Part shown: one piece after another, positions 57,541 through 64,000 of the stretch
How the letters are laid out: each line of letters begins with the position of its first letter
How positions within the stretch are numbered: position 1 is the first letter of the stretch
DNA from: Cedecea davisae DSM 4568
GTDB taxonomy: Bacteria; Pseudomonadota; Gammaproteobacteria; Enterobacterales; Enterobacteriaceae
Direction of reading: 5' to 3'
Assembly (NCBI RefSeq): GCF_000412335.2
Contig: NZ_KE161030.1
Coordinates: 4,146,626 to 4,210,625 of the forward strand
Length of the DNA: 64,000 bases
The notes under the pieces: generated by a model
What the model saw: only the letters and a program-made list of their open reading frames with translations
What the model was told of the DNA's origin: nothing
Databases searched by the model: none
Translations under genes and position numbers: made by a program

Positions 57541-57569
57541 AGCCCGCCGTGTTATATGGCGGGCTTTAT
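57541..57569 (+). terminator. argR terminator
   Basis: AGCCCGCC and GGCGGGCT form a perfect stem with a 9-nt loop, followed by TTAT, 17 nt after the argR stop. Confidence 0.8.
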
Positions 57570-57898
57570 CCTCCCGCCCCGGTAATCTTCGGTAAAAAAA
57601 CCTCAGCCCAGCGTATGGAATTGCTTCAATAGCATTCCACAGGCCATTGTTCTGTGCTTTACCGCACAAATAGTCAAATTGACCCATATATATGATTTTA
57701 CTTATATTTAACAAAAATGGCGCGATAAAAACGTCTTTTTTATAACTATGGGTAATAAAAAATCATTTCATTAATTTAAAGTTGCATAGGCAACAATTAG
57801 CAAGGTATTAATTTTCCCCGAAACTAGTGTATACTTAATTTCGTGATGAGGGTCACAGAACGATGACCCAACCAAAAGAATACGACGAGGAAAAAATG
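57570..57898 (+). promoter_or_regulatory. AT-rich upstream region of the yhcN pair
   Basis: No gene is seen. The stretch 57,670-57,830 is very AT-rich. A TATACTTAA box at 57830-57838 fits the extended -10 preferred by sigma-S, about 60 nt upstream of the first yhcN-type gene. Smaller inverted repeats are present: GTTGC/GCAAC at 57781-57794 and TGGAAT/ATTCCA at 57615-57638. Stress control is inferred from the gene family. Confidence 0.4.
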
Positions 57899-58162
57899 AT
57901 GAACATGAAAGCCACTTTAGTTACCGCCAGCCTGCTATCCGCACTGTCTTTCGGCGTTTTTGCCGCTGACTCTATCAACGCGCAGCAAGCGGAAAACCGC
58001 CAGTCTTTAGGCACCGTTTCCGTTGACGATATCGCCAGCTCGCCGATGGATATGCATGAAATGCTGAACCAGAAAGCCGAGCAAAACGGCGCTTCAGCCT
58101 ACCGCGTAATCGAAGCCCGCACCGGTGGCCACTGGCACGCAACTGCCGAGCTGTATAAGTAA
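57899..58162 (+). CDS. yhcN: YhcN-family periplasmic stress protein (DUF1471), copy 1
   Basis: DUF1471 proteins (YhcN, BhsA, McbA) are small periplasmic proteins induced by acid, peroxide and other stress. The 87-residue product has a signal peptide (MNMKATLVTASLLSALSFGVFA, then ADSINAQ). The conserved core is GTVSVDDIASSPMDMHEMLNQKAEQNGASAYRVIEAR, and it ends HWHATAELYK. The second ATG of an ATG-ATG pair is chosen because GAGG lies eight bases before it and the length equals E. coli YhcN. A paralog follows 124 nt downstream. Confidence 0.93.
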   Translation: MNMKATLVTASLLSALSFGVFAADSINAQQAENRQSLGTVSVDDIASSPMDMHEMLNQKAEQNGASAYRVIEARTGGHWHATAELYK

Positions 58163-58286
58163 CAGCCGTCAGCCATAAGTCAGTTGAATAGATAGAACTA
58201 AAAACGTTAAGCCTCGAGCGGCCCCAAGTAGAAAAATCGCTATCAAGCCCTTCCGGCCGCCGTGTAAACCTTCAGGAGTAAAGACT

Positions 58287-58553
58287 ATGAAAACCAAATT
58301 AACTATCGCCGCACTGAGCCTGCTGTCGGTTATCTCTTTAGGCGCTAACGCCGCAGCTCACCAGATCAATAGCGAACAGGCTCAAGGCATGCAGTCCATG
58401 GGCTCAATCTCTGTAAGCCAGATTGGCAGCGCGCCAATGGATATGCGTCAGGAACTCTCGCAGAAAGCGACAGAACAAGGTGCATCCGCATACCGTATTA
58501 CCGAAGCACGTAGCGGCGACACCTGGCACGCAACTGCTGAACTGTACAAATAA
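58287..58553 (+). CDS. YhcN-family periplasmic stress protein (DUF1471), copy 2
   Basis: This tandem paralog of the preceding gene has 88 residues, with a signal peptide (MKTKLTIAALSLLSVISLGANA). Its core GSISVSQIGSAPMDMRQELSQKATEQGASAYRITEARSGDTWHATAELYK ends exactly like E. coli YhcN, so it may be the truer ortholog in its C-terminal half. A CAGGAG site precedes the ATG. E. coli K-12 has a single yhcN here. A terminator follows. Confidence 0.93.
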   Translation: MKTKLTIAALSLLSVISLGANAAAHQINSEQAQGMQSMGSISVSQIGSAPMDMRQELSQKATEQGASAYRITEARSGDTWHATAELYK

Positions 58554-58581
58554 ACCCTCGTCGTACTTGTCCTACGACCTT

Positions 58582-58607
58582 GCCCCCGCTCGCCGGGGGC
58601 TTTTTTA
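58582..58607 (+). terminator. Terminator after the yhcN pair
   Basis: GCCCCCG-CTCG-CCGGGGGC with a T6 tail directly after; a strong intrinsic terminator between the yhcN pair and convergent yhcO. Confidence 0.9.
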
Positions 58608-58623
58608 TGCCCGAAATTCGCGT

Positions 58624-58896
58624 TTAGCTGCGAATGTTAAAGCGAAGCTGGCCTTCCAGCTCCTCTTCCGCCTCATCAAACAGCAGGATAAGCGCACCAA
58701 ACCTGCGCCGTTTATTCTCCGGCAGATGCGTAAATTCAATTTCTGCCGGCAGGGAAAACGCGGCACCGGTGACCACCTCCCACAGGCTGTCTAAATCGTG
58801 TACCACGCCTTTGCTTAAGGAAAGCAGCTCTGAAAACCGTTGGTAAAACGCAGGGTTGTCTTCAATCTGGCTAAAATCAAACGTGTATTTTTTCAT
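58624..58896 (-). CDS. yhcO: Barstar-family protein YhcO
   Basis: YhcO is a predicted barnase-inhibitor (barstar) family protein. The 90-residue product reads MKKYTFDFSQIEDNPAFYQRFSELLSLSKGVVHDLDSLWEVVTG and ends RRFGALILLFDEAEEELEGQLRFNIRS. The acidic helix-2 region (DLDSLWEV) corresponds to the barstar inhibitory surface. No barnase-like RNase gene is found next to it. It is present at the same place in E. coli; function is unknown. Confidence 0.92.
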   Translation of the reverse strand: MKKYTFDFSQIEDNPAFYQRFSELLSLSKGVVHDLDSLWEVVTGAAFSLPAEIEFTHLPENKRRRFGALILLFDEAEEELEGQLRFNIRS

Positions 58897-58932
58897 CGCT
58901 GCCGTCCTGACCGTTTATCGCAAGCGGGAGAG

Positions 58933-60387
58933 CTACAGCCCGCCGATGTGTAACGTTTTCACTTCCAGGAACTCCTCCAGCCCCAGCACGGAACCCTCTC
59001 GCCCCAGGCCGGACTCTTTTACCCCGCCAAACGGGCCAAGCTCGGTGGAAACTGCACATTCATTAACGCCCACCATGCCGCTTTCCAGCGCCTGCGAGAC
59101 GCGAAATACGCGCTGTAGGTTCTGGGTATAGAAGTACGCCGCAAGGCCAAACGGCGTATTATTGGCGCGCTCGATAACCTCTTCTTCAGTCTTGAAACTA
59201 AAGCAGGCGGCCAGCGGACCAAATGTCTCTTCCTGAGCCAGCTTCATTTCGTCGCTGGCATCGATAATCACCGTGGGCTGCCAGAAGTTACCTCCCAGCG
59301 CATGAGGCTTCCCACCCACCAGGGCTTTGCCGCCTTTTGCCAGCGCGTCCTCTACATGCTCACGAACTTTATCTACCGCCGAGGATTCAATCAGAGGGCC
59401 AACCACAACGCCCTCTTCCAGGCCGTTTCCTACTTTCAGCTTTTTAACCGCTTCGGCAAGCTTATTCACAAACTGGTCGTAGACGCCCTGCTGAATAAAG
59501 AAGCGGTTAACGCTGACGCAAACCTGCCCGGCGTTGCGGAACTTATTGGCAATAGCGCCTTTAACGGCCTCATCGATGTCGGCATCGTCAAACACAATGT
59601 AGGGCGCATTGCCGCCAAGCTCCATCGAGACTTTCTTCATCGTCTGGGCCGCATTACGCATCAGCGTTTTGCCAACTGCGGTCGAGCCGGTGAAGGAAAT
59701 TTTGCGCACCTGTTGGCTGGCCATTATCGCATCGCTGATCTCCGGCGTTTTCCCCGCGACGGCATTTAGTACACCGTCCGGTATACCGGCCTGGCGAGCA
59801 AGTTCCAGCAGCGCAAAAGCAGAAAGCGGCGTGTTATTGGCAGGTTTTATGACGCCTGTGCAGCCAGCGGCAAGAGCAGGGCCAAGCTTACGGGTGAGCA
59901 TCGCCATCGGGAAATTCCACGGCGTAATAGCCGCAACCACGCCCACGGGTTCACGAGTGGCAAGGATCCGTGACCCGGTCTTAGCCGGAGGGATAATTTC
60001 GCCGTTAGCGCGCTTTGCCTGCTCGGCAAACCACTGAATAAAACTGGCGGCGTACTCAACTTCACCTTCCGCCTCTTTAAGCGGTTTACCCTGCTCAAGG
60101 GTCATCAGTCGCGCCAGCCAGCTTTTATGTTGCAGAATTAATTGATACCAGCCGTAGAGCAGGTCAGAACGTTGTTTGGCCGTTTTGGCGCGCCAGGCGG
60201 GGAAAGCTTTACTTGCTGCTTCGATAGCGGCTTCGGTCTCTTTTTTACCGGCCTTTGCCACTCTGGCAACCACTTCACCGGTGGCCGGGTTCAGTACCTC
60301 AAAGGTTTCACCGAGCGCGTGCCACTTACCGTCGACCAGATAGCCGGTTTTGAAGAGTTCACTTTGTTGGAGGGTCTGATTAGTCAT
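58933..60387 (-). CDS. NAD(P)-dependent aldehyde dehydrogenase, GabD/succinate-semialdehyde type
   Basis: The 484-residue ALDH-superfamily enzyme has N158 in ITPWNFPMAM, the cofactor loop SFTGSTAVGK, general base E256 (SMELGGNAPYIVFDDAD) and nucleophile C290 (FRNAGQVCVSVNRFF). It ends FLEVKTLHIGGL. It resembles GabD/Sad most closely, so succinate semialdehyde or a similar short acid aldehyde is the likely substrate. It lacks the second cysteine that GabD has two residues after the nucleophile (S292 here). It lies downstream of aaeB, after a terminator; K-12 has no gene here. Confidence 0.85.
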   Translation of the reverse strand: MTNQTLQQSELFKTGYLVDGKWHALGETFEVLNPATGEVVARVAKAGKKETEAAIEAASKAFPAWRAKTAKQRSDLLYGWYQLILQHKSWLARLMTLEQGKPLKEAEGEVEYAASFIQWFAEQAKRANGEIIPPAKTGSRILATREPVGVVAAITPWNFPMAMLTRKLGPALAAGCTGVIKPANNTPLSAFALLELARQAGIPDGVLNAVAGKTPEISDAIMASQQVRKISFTGSTAVGKTLMRNAAQTMKKVSMELGGNAPYIVFDDADIDEAVKGAIANKFRNAGQVCVSVNRFFIQQGVYDQFVNKLAEAVKKLKVGNGLEEGVVVGPLIESSAVDKVREHVEDALAKGGKALVGGKPHALGGNFWQPTVIIDASDEMKLAQEETFGPLAACFSFKTEEEVIERANNTPFGLAAYFYTQNLQRVFRVSQALESGMVGVNECAVSTELGPFGGVKESGLGREGSVLGLEEFLEVKTLHIGGL

Positions 60388-60441
60388 ATTTTCTCCTGTT
60401 CAGAAGTGTTCGTCCCGTTGACCGCTGTTAAGTATAGATAG

Positions 60442-60472
60442 AAAAAAGCCGACGCAGGCGTCGGCTCTTTTC
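60442..60472 (-). terminator. Terminator after aaeB
   Basis: On the minus strand, AGCCGACGCCTGCGTCGGCT is followed by TTTTTC. It separates aaeXAB from the downstream aldehyde dehydrogenase gene, which therefore probably has its own promoter. Confidence 0.85.
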
Positions 60473-60484
60473 CATTCGGATTAA

Positions 60485-62446
60485 TCAGGCATTTATCAGA
60501 GTGTGCTGATATTTGTGCAATATATCGGCCAGCCGTTTCACCGGTTCGGTAACCTGGAGCGGCGCTTCCCACAGGCGAAGTTTCTCCTGATAAATTTCCA
60601 GCTCGCCCAGCAGTTGCTGATAGTAGCGCTCGCGTTTATCGTCGCTGCTGGCGGAGATAACTTTATCCGCCGTTTTACGCAACTGCCGGTGGAAGGCAGA
60701 AAGGTCATCATTCACCGGTATCGGCGCATCGCGCAGGCGCTGGTGCGCAATGATCAGCGTTAGCGCCAGGCGGTAGCGGTCGATATCGCCGGGGAACATA
60801 TTCAGCAGCAGGAAGAGCTGCTGGTACAGAGCAGGTAAATGGTTCTGTTTGCGCCGTGCATTGTTGGTGGTCAGCGCCGAAACGGCGGCGGAGACAAACT
60901 GGTTCAGCAGCGTGCGCCCGGTGCGCTCTTTAGAATTATCGCGGATAAGCAGGATAACCATCATCGCCAGGAAACAGCCGACGATTTGCCCCAGCGCGCT
61001 ATCCAGGAAGCTGCTGAAGTGGAACGTCATCGGATTATCCAGCACGATAATGTTGATAGTCCCGGCCAGCGCCCCCATCGATCCCAGCCGCCGTTTCTGG
61101 ACCTCAATCCCCATAAAGAAGCCCAGCAACGCAAGGCTGATGCACAGCAGCAGCATACTTTGCTGGGTAGACGGCAGGATAACTAGGAAGTAAAGCGCCC
61201 CCAGCGGCAGCGCCACCAGCATGCCGTACAGAAAATCGAGCGAGACCATGCGCGGGTTAGGCAAACGCATCGCCAGGGCGGTAACCACGGCAATCATCAC
61301 CATCGCCCCGCTGCCGGATGTCCAGCCGGTCCAGAGCCAGAACAGACTCCCCAGCACGCAAGAGATGGTGGTGCGCCAGAAGTTAATCATTGCGTGGTGG
61401 CGCTCCGCCGACTCCACTTTGATAACCGGCTCGCCGTTCAACACTTCCTCTTCCACGGCGCTCACCCGGCTGTTGCAGATAAAACCGCGTTTAAGCAGCA
61501 AAAATCGCGTGGAGGCGCCAACCCATGAGCCGATAGTCACCGGCGTGGCCTTTTCGCCCATGGCGGAAATAGCGCGACGCAGTACCTTCATGCGCTTATA
61601 GACATCCGCCGCGGTTTCAACCGGCGTGGCGAACAGCATGCGGAACTCCGGCGTGACGTATTCAGGGCGAGTATTTTGTATAAGGAAGGTTTCGCAGGCC
61701 TGGGTAATCAAAGTCAGAGAGAGCGTGTTGATGGCCTTGAGGCGGCTATTGGCCTTCGACCAGCGGGCGGACTCCATATTCAAATTGCCGCGCATGCCGT
61801 TGAGCGCCGTGACCTTGCGCACCAGCCCGCTCCACGCTTTATCAACCTCTTCCTTGTCACCGTGGGCGATACAGAGCCGCATCAGCCGGTATTGATCCAC
61901 CAGCAGATTATCCAGCTCCCGGTCGATTTCCTGCTTAATCGAGCGCGGTGAAAACAGCAAATCGGCGACGATTGCGCAGACAATACCGATGACAATTTCG
62001 CTGCAACGTTCAACGGCAAATTGCGGAGTGGTAAGCGGCGCGGCCTGAATAGTGATGACGATAATCAGAGCCGTATAACCAGCAAGGCCCCAGGCGTAGG
62101 AGTTTTCAACGCGAACAAGGGAGGAGATCCAGGTACAAAAACCGGCCCAGATACAGCACACCAGCAGCATGACAACCGGCGCCCGAATCAGCGTGATGAT
62201 GATAACCAGCGCGGCGGCACAGCCGATAAAAGTCCCGATAATACGCAGCATGCCGCGATAGCGAATGGCCCCGGAGTAAGGCTCGCCGCCTGCCGCAAAG
62301 GCAGGCCCTGCGGCGACGATTGCCGCCGTCAACACAGCCCAGCGCGGGGTTTCCAGCTGAAACTGGAAGCCAACAAACACCGCCAGCACAATGGCAAAGG
62401 CGAGTTTGATTGCAAAGCGGACGTGTAGCGTGGAGATGTTATACAT
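60485..62446 (-). CDS. aaeB: p-Hydroxybenzoic acid efflux pump subunit AaeB
   Basis: AaeB is the inner-membrane pump subunit (FUSC / aromatic acid exporter family) that removes aromatic carboxylic acids. The 653-residue product has two hydrophobic blocks of about five to six spans each, around residues 10-160 and 355-515. Conserved are [30 protein letters not shown] and [32 protein letters not shown]. It starts [19 protein letters not shown]; a TTG five codons earlier overlaps the aaeA stop. Third gene of aaeXAB. Confidence 0.96.
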   Translation of the reverse strand: MYNISTLHVRFAIKLAFAIVLAVFVGFQFQLETPRWAVLTAAIVAAGPAFAAGGEPYSGAIRYRGMLRIIGTFIGCAAALVIIITLIRAPVVMLLVCCIWAGFCTWISSLVRVENSYAWGLAGYTALIIVITIQAAPLTTPQFAVERCSEIVIGIVCAIVADLLFSPRSIKQEIDRELDNLLVDQYRLMRLCIAHGDKEEVDKAWSGLVRKVTALNGMRGNLNMESARWSKANSRLKAINTLSLTLITQACETFLIQNTRPEYVTPEFRMLFATPVETAADVYKRMKVLRRAISAMGEKATPVTIGSWVGASTRFLLLKRGFICNSRVSAVEEEVLNGEPVIKVESAERHHAMINFWRTTISCVLGSLFWLWTGWTSGSGAMVMIAVVTALAMRLPNPRMVSLDFLYGMLVALPLGALYFLVILPSTQQSMLLLCISLALLGFFMGIEVQKRRLGSMGALAGTINIIVLDNPMTFHFSSFLDSALGQIVGCFLAMMVILLIRDNSKERTGRTLLNQFVSAAVSALTTNNARRKQNHLPALYQQLFLLLNMFPGDIDRYRLALTLIIAHQRLRDAPIPVNDDLSAFHRQLRKTADKVISASSDDKRERYYQQLLGELEIYQEKLRLWEAPLQVTEPVKRLADILHKYQHTLINA

Positions 62447-62457
62447 AGGCGGCCAAC

Positions 62458-63390
62458 TCAACCGAACTCACGCAGGCGGTGCAAGAGTTTGATAAACGCC
62501 GAATCGTTTTCCGCTTTCCGATCTTTCTCACCGGTGACAACGACGGTGGCGGTAGTCCCCGCCGGATACAGGTTGCCCTGCTGTTCATCAAGACGAATGC
62601 GTACCGGCACGCGCTGGGCCAGGCGAACCCACTCAAGGTTAGAGTCAACGGTCGCCATTCCTTTGGAATCGCTGGTGCTGCTGGCGTTGGTCACCCCGGC
62701 CGAGATGCTATCGACACTGCCGCGCAGCACACGATTGCTGCCCAGCGGGGTAATCTGCACCCGGTAGCCCGGGCGAATGCCGTCAAGTTTGGTCTCTTCC
62801 ATATAGGCAAGAATGTAGAAAGAATTCTGCTTCACCAGCGCCACGGACGTCGCGCCGCGATTAATAAATTCACCGGTATGGACGTTAAGGTTTGTCACCC
62901 AGCCGTCCGCAGGGGCGCGGATCACCGTGCGCTGTAAATCAAGTTTTGCAAGGTCGCGGGTCGCCTGAGCTTTATCCAGCTGATGCAGCACGGTTTGCAG
63001 CACGTTGTTCGACTGGTCTATCTCTTCGCGCGACATAGCCTGAATGCCGAGCGTGTTACGCCGACCGGCCTCGCGGCGCTTCTCGGATGCCAGCGCCTGG
63101 TAATAGGCCACATCGGCATCCGCCTGCTCCAGCGCCTTCTGGTAGCGCGGCTGGTCGATGGTAAACAGCACCTGGTCTTTCTTCACCAGCTGATTGTCCT
63201 GCACGTCAACGGTGGTTATCAGGCCGGAGACATCTGGCGCAATCGCCACAACGTCGGCGGTAAAACGAGCGTCACGCGTCCACGGGGATTCGGTATAAAA
63301 CACCCATGCGCGGAAGATAGCGATGAAGGCCAGCAGCACCAGCAAAAGCGTGATAGCGGTACGGGTTATGTTTCTTGTTAGTATTTTCAC
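62458..63390 (-). CDS. aaeA: p-Hydroxybenzoic acid efflux pump subunit AaeA
   Basis: AaeA is the membrane-fusion protein of the AaeAB pump. The 310-residue product has an N-terminal anchor (about 11-30), a biotinyl-lipoyl half [30 protein letters not shown], a coiled-coil hairpin (about 85-150), and the returning lipoyl half [25 protein letters not shown], then a beta-barrel domain. It lies between aaeX and aaeB. Confidence 0.97.
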   Translation of the reverse strand: MKILTRNITRTAITLLLVLLAFIAIFRAWVFYTESPWTRDARFTADVVAIAPDVSGLITTVDVQDNQLVKKDQVLFTIDQPRYQKALEQADADVAYYQALASEKRREAGRRNTLGIQAMSREEIDQSNNVLQTVLHQLDKAQATRDLAKLDLQRTVIRAPADGWVTNLNVHTGEFINRGATSVALVKQNSFYILAYMEETKLDGIRPGYRVQITPLGSNRVLRGSVDSISAGVTNASSTSDSKGMATVDSNLEWVRLAQRVPVRIRLDEQQGNLYPAGTTATVVVTGEKDRKAENDSAFIKLLHRLREFG

Positions 63391-63397
63391 ATCAACC

Positions 63398-63601
63398 TCA
63401 AACGAACAAACGCGAAATCAGATAAAAAAGGCAGCAATAGAGCGCTGTATTGAATAATGCCGGGTGCCAGACAAAATCATAGATGCCGGTTGGGGTCAGC
63501 AGCCGACGCGCCAGCCAGAAGGCAGCGAGCGACAAAATTAACTCGAAGAATATCGGCGGAAACGAAAGACCGAATATTACGATTACCGGAAATAGACTCA
63601 T
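63398..63601 (-). CDS. aaeX: Small membrane protein AaeX
   Basis: AaeX is a 67-residue DUF1656 protein with two predicted spans (about 4-30 and 49-65). It reads [56 protein letters not shown]. It is the first gene of aaeXAB; its exact role in the pump is not known. An in-frame ATG 11 codons upstream is not used. Confidence 0.95.
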   Translation of the reverse strand: MSLFPVIVIFGLSFPPIFFELILSLAAFWLARRLLTPTGIYDFVWHPALFNTALYCCLFYLISRLFV

Positions 63602-63737
63602 TTTAACCTTGATTAGATAATGCAGGCGGTACATAACTCGACGGTAAACCGCGACTAAGAGGCCAGAAAAGGCAAGCGAGCGCGCGGTATGAGTTAGGCT
63701 AATAATAATATATTAACGTAACTGTTACCCTGTTATC

Positions 63738-63764
63738 TATAATATGTGATCTAAATCACTTTTC
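63738..63764. promoter_or_regulatory. CRP-type site and -10 box in the aaeX-aaeR divergent region
   Basis: TGTGATCTAAATCACT at 63745-63760 fits the CRP consensus TGTGA-N6-TCACA except for the last base, and its flanks (AATA..TTTT) also fit. A perfect TATAAT at 63738-63743 reads towards aaeR, with no good -35. CRP bound here would sit just downstream of that -10 and upstream of the divergent aaeXAB promoter. Binding is an inference. Confidence 0.6.
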
Positions 63765-63778
63765 ACTCAGAGTTAACA

Positions 63779-64000
63779 ATGGAACGACTTAAACGTATGT
63801 CGGTGTTTGCCAAAGTCGTCGAACTTGGCTCCTACACTGCCGCAGCCAGGCAGCTGCAAATGAGCGTCTCTTCCATCAGCCAGATTGTCTCAAAGCTGGA
63901 AGATGAGCTGCAGGTAAAACTTCTTAACCGCAGCACCCGCAGCATCGGTCTGACTGAAGCGGGAAAAATTTATTATCAGGGCTGTCGTAAAATGCTCCAT
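63779..64000 (+). CDS. aaeR: LysR-family regulator AaeR, N-terminal part (cut by window edge)
   Basis: AaeR activates aaeXAB in response to aromatic carboxylic acids. Seventy-four codons are in the window: MERLKRMSVFAKVVELGSYTAAARQLQMSVSSISQIVSKLEDELQVKLL, the LysR winged HTH with its recognition helix at about 29-48, and the wing NRSTRSIGLTEAGKIYY. The effector domain is beyond the edge. It is divergent from aaeX, the standard LysR arrangement. AaeR identity rests on context plus the N-terminal match. Confidence 0.93.
   Translation, partial: MERLKRMSVFAKVVELGSYTAAARQLQMSVSSISQIVSKLEDELQVKLLNRSTRSIGLTEAGKIYYQGCRKMLH

Overview
The window is a 64 kb piece of the core chromosome of an enterobacterium (family Enterobacteriaceae, close to Escherichia, Enterobacter or Cedecea). 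Nearly every protein aligns over its full length, from memory, with its E. coli K-12 counterpart, and gene order follows the K-12 pnp-to-aaeR segment. The genus cannot be settled from the sequence alone. The left end cuts pnp and the right end cuts aaeR.

Layout. Positions 1-11,036 hold, on the minus strand, the translation and RNA block pnp, rpsO, truB, rbfA, infB, nusA, rimP, tRNA-fMet, tRNA-Leu(GAG), secG, glmM and folP. ftsH-rlmE, yhbY and greA follow. From 15.0 to 18.2 kb, dacB is followed by a two-gene PmrA/PmrB-type regulatory system. From 18.2 to 21.0 kb lies the minus-strand operon rplU-rpmA-yhbE-obgE, then ispB, sfsB, murA and ibaG. From 24.5 to 27.6 kb is the phospholipid transport operon mlaFEDCB, and from 27.9 to 32.2 kb the Kdo/LPS export operon yrbG-kdsD-kdsC-lptC-lptA-lptB. 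It runs on into rpoN-hpf-ptsN-rapZ-npr (nitrogen PTS and GlcN6P control).

From 35.8 to 42.0 kb are a glycerate kinase, mtgA, elbB, the sRNA ArcZ, arcB and yhcC. A 679-nt gltB control region precedes gltBD. Then come sspAB, rplM-rpsI, zapE, zapG, degQ, degS, mdh, argR, a tandem pair of yhcN-type stress proteins, yhcO, an NAD(P)-dependent aldehyde dehydrogenase, and the aaeXAB efflux operon with its divergent regulator aaeR.

Themes. The genes mostly serve ribosome biogenesis and translation, envelope construction and quality control (murA, dacB, mtgA, mla, lpt, degQ/S, ftsH), and nitrogen/carbon balance (rpoN-ptsN-npr, gltBD, argR, mdh, arcB). Differences from K-12 as I remember it: argG-yhbX is missing between the two tRNAs; a PmrAB-like pair sits between dacB and obgE; a glycerate kinase sits where yrbL would be; gltD abuts sspB without the gltF/yhc/nan block; yhcN is duplicated; and an aldehyde dehydrogenase sits between yhcO and aaeB.

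I found no phage, insertion sequence, CRISPR array, toxin-antitoxin pair or obvious new defence or biosynthetic system. The most interesting signals are regulatory: a short ORF in the gltB leader, sRNA and antisense arrangements at pnp and arcB, an ArgR-type palindrome on the metY promoter, a CRP-type site at aaeX/aaeR, and several perfect intergenic hairpins.
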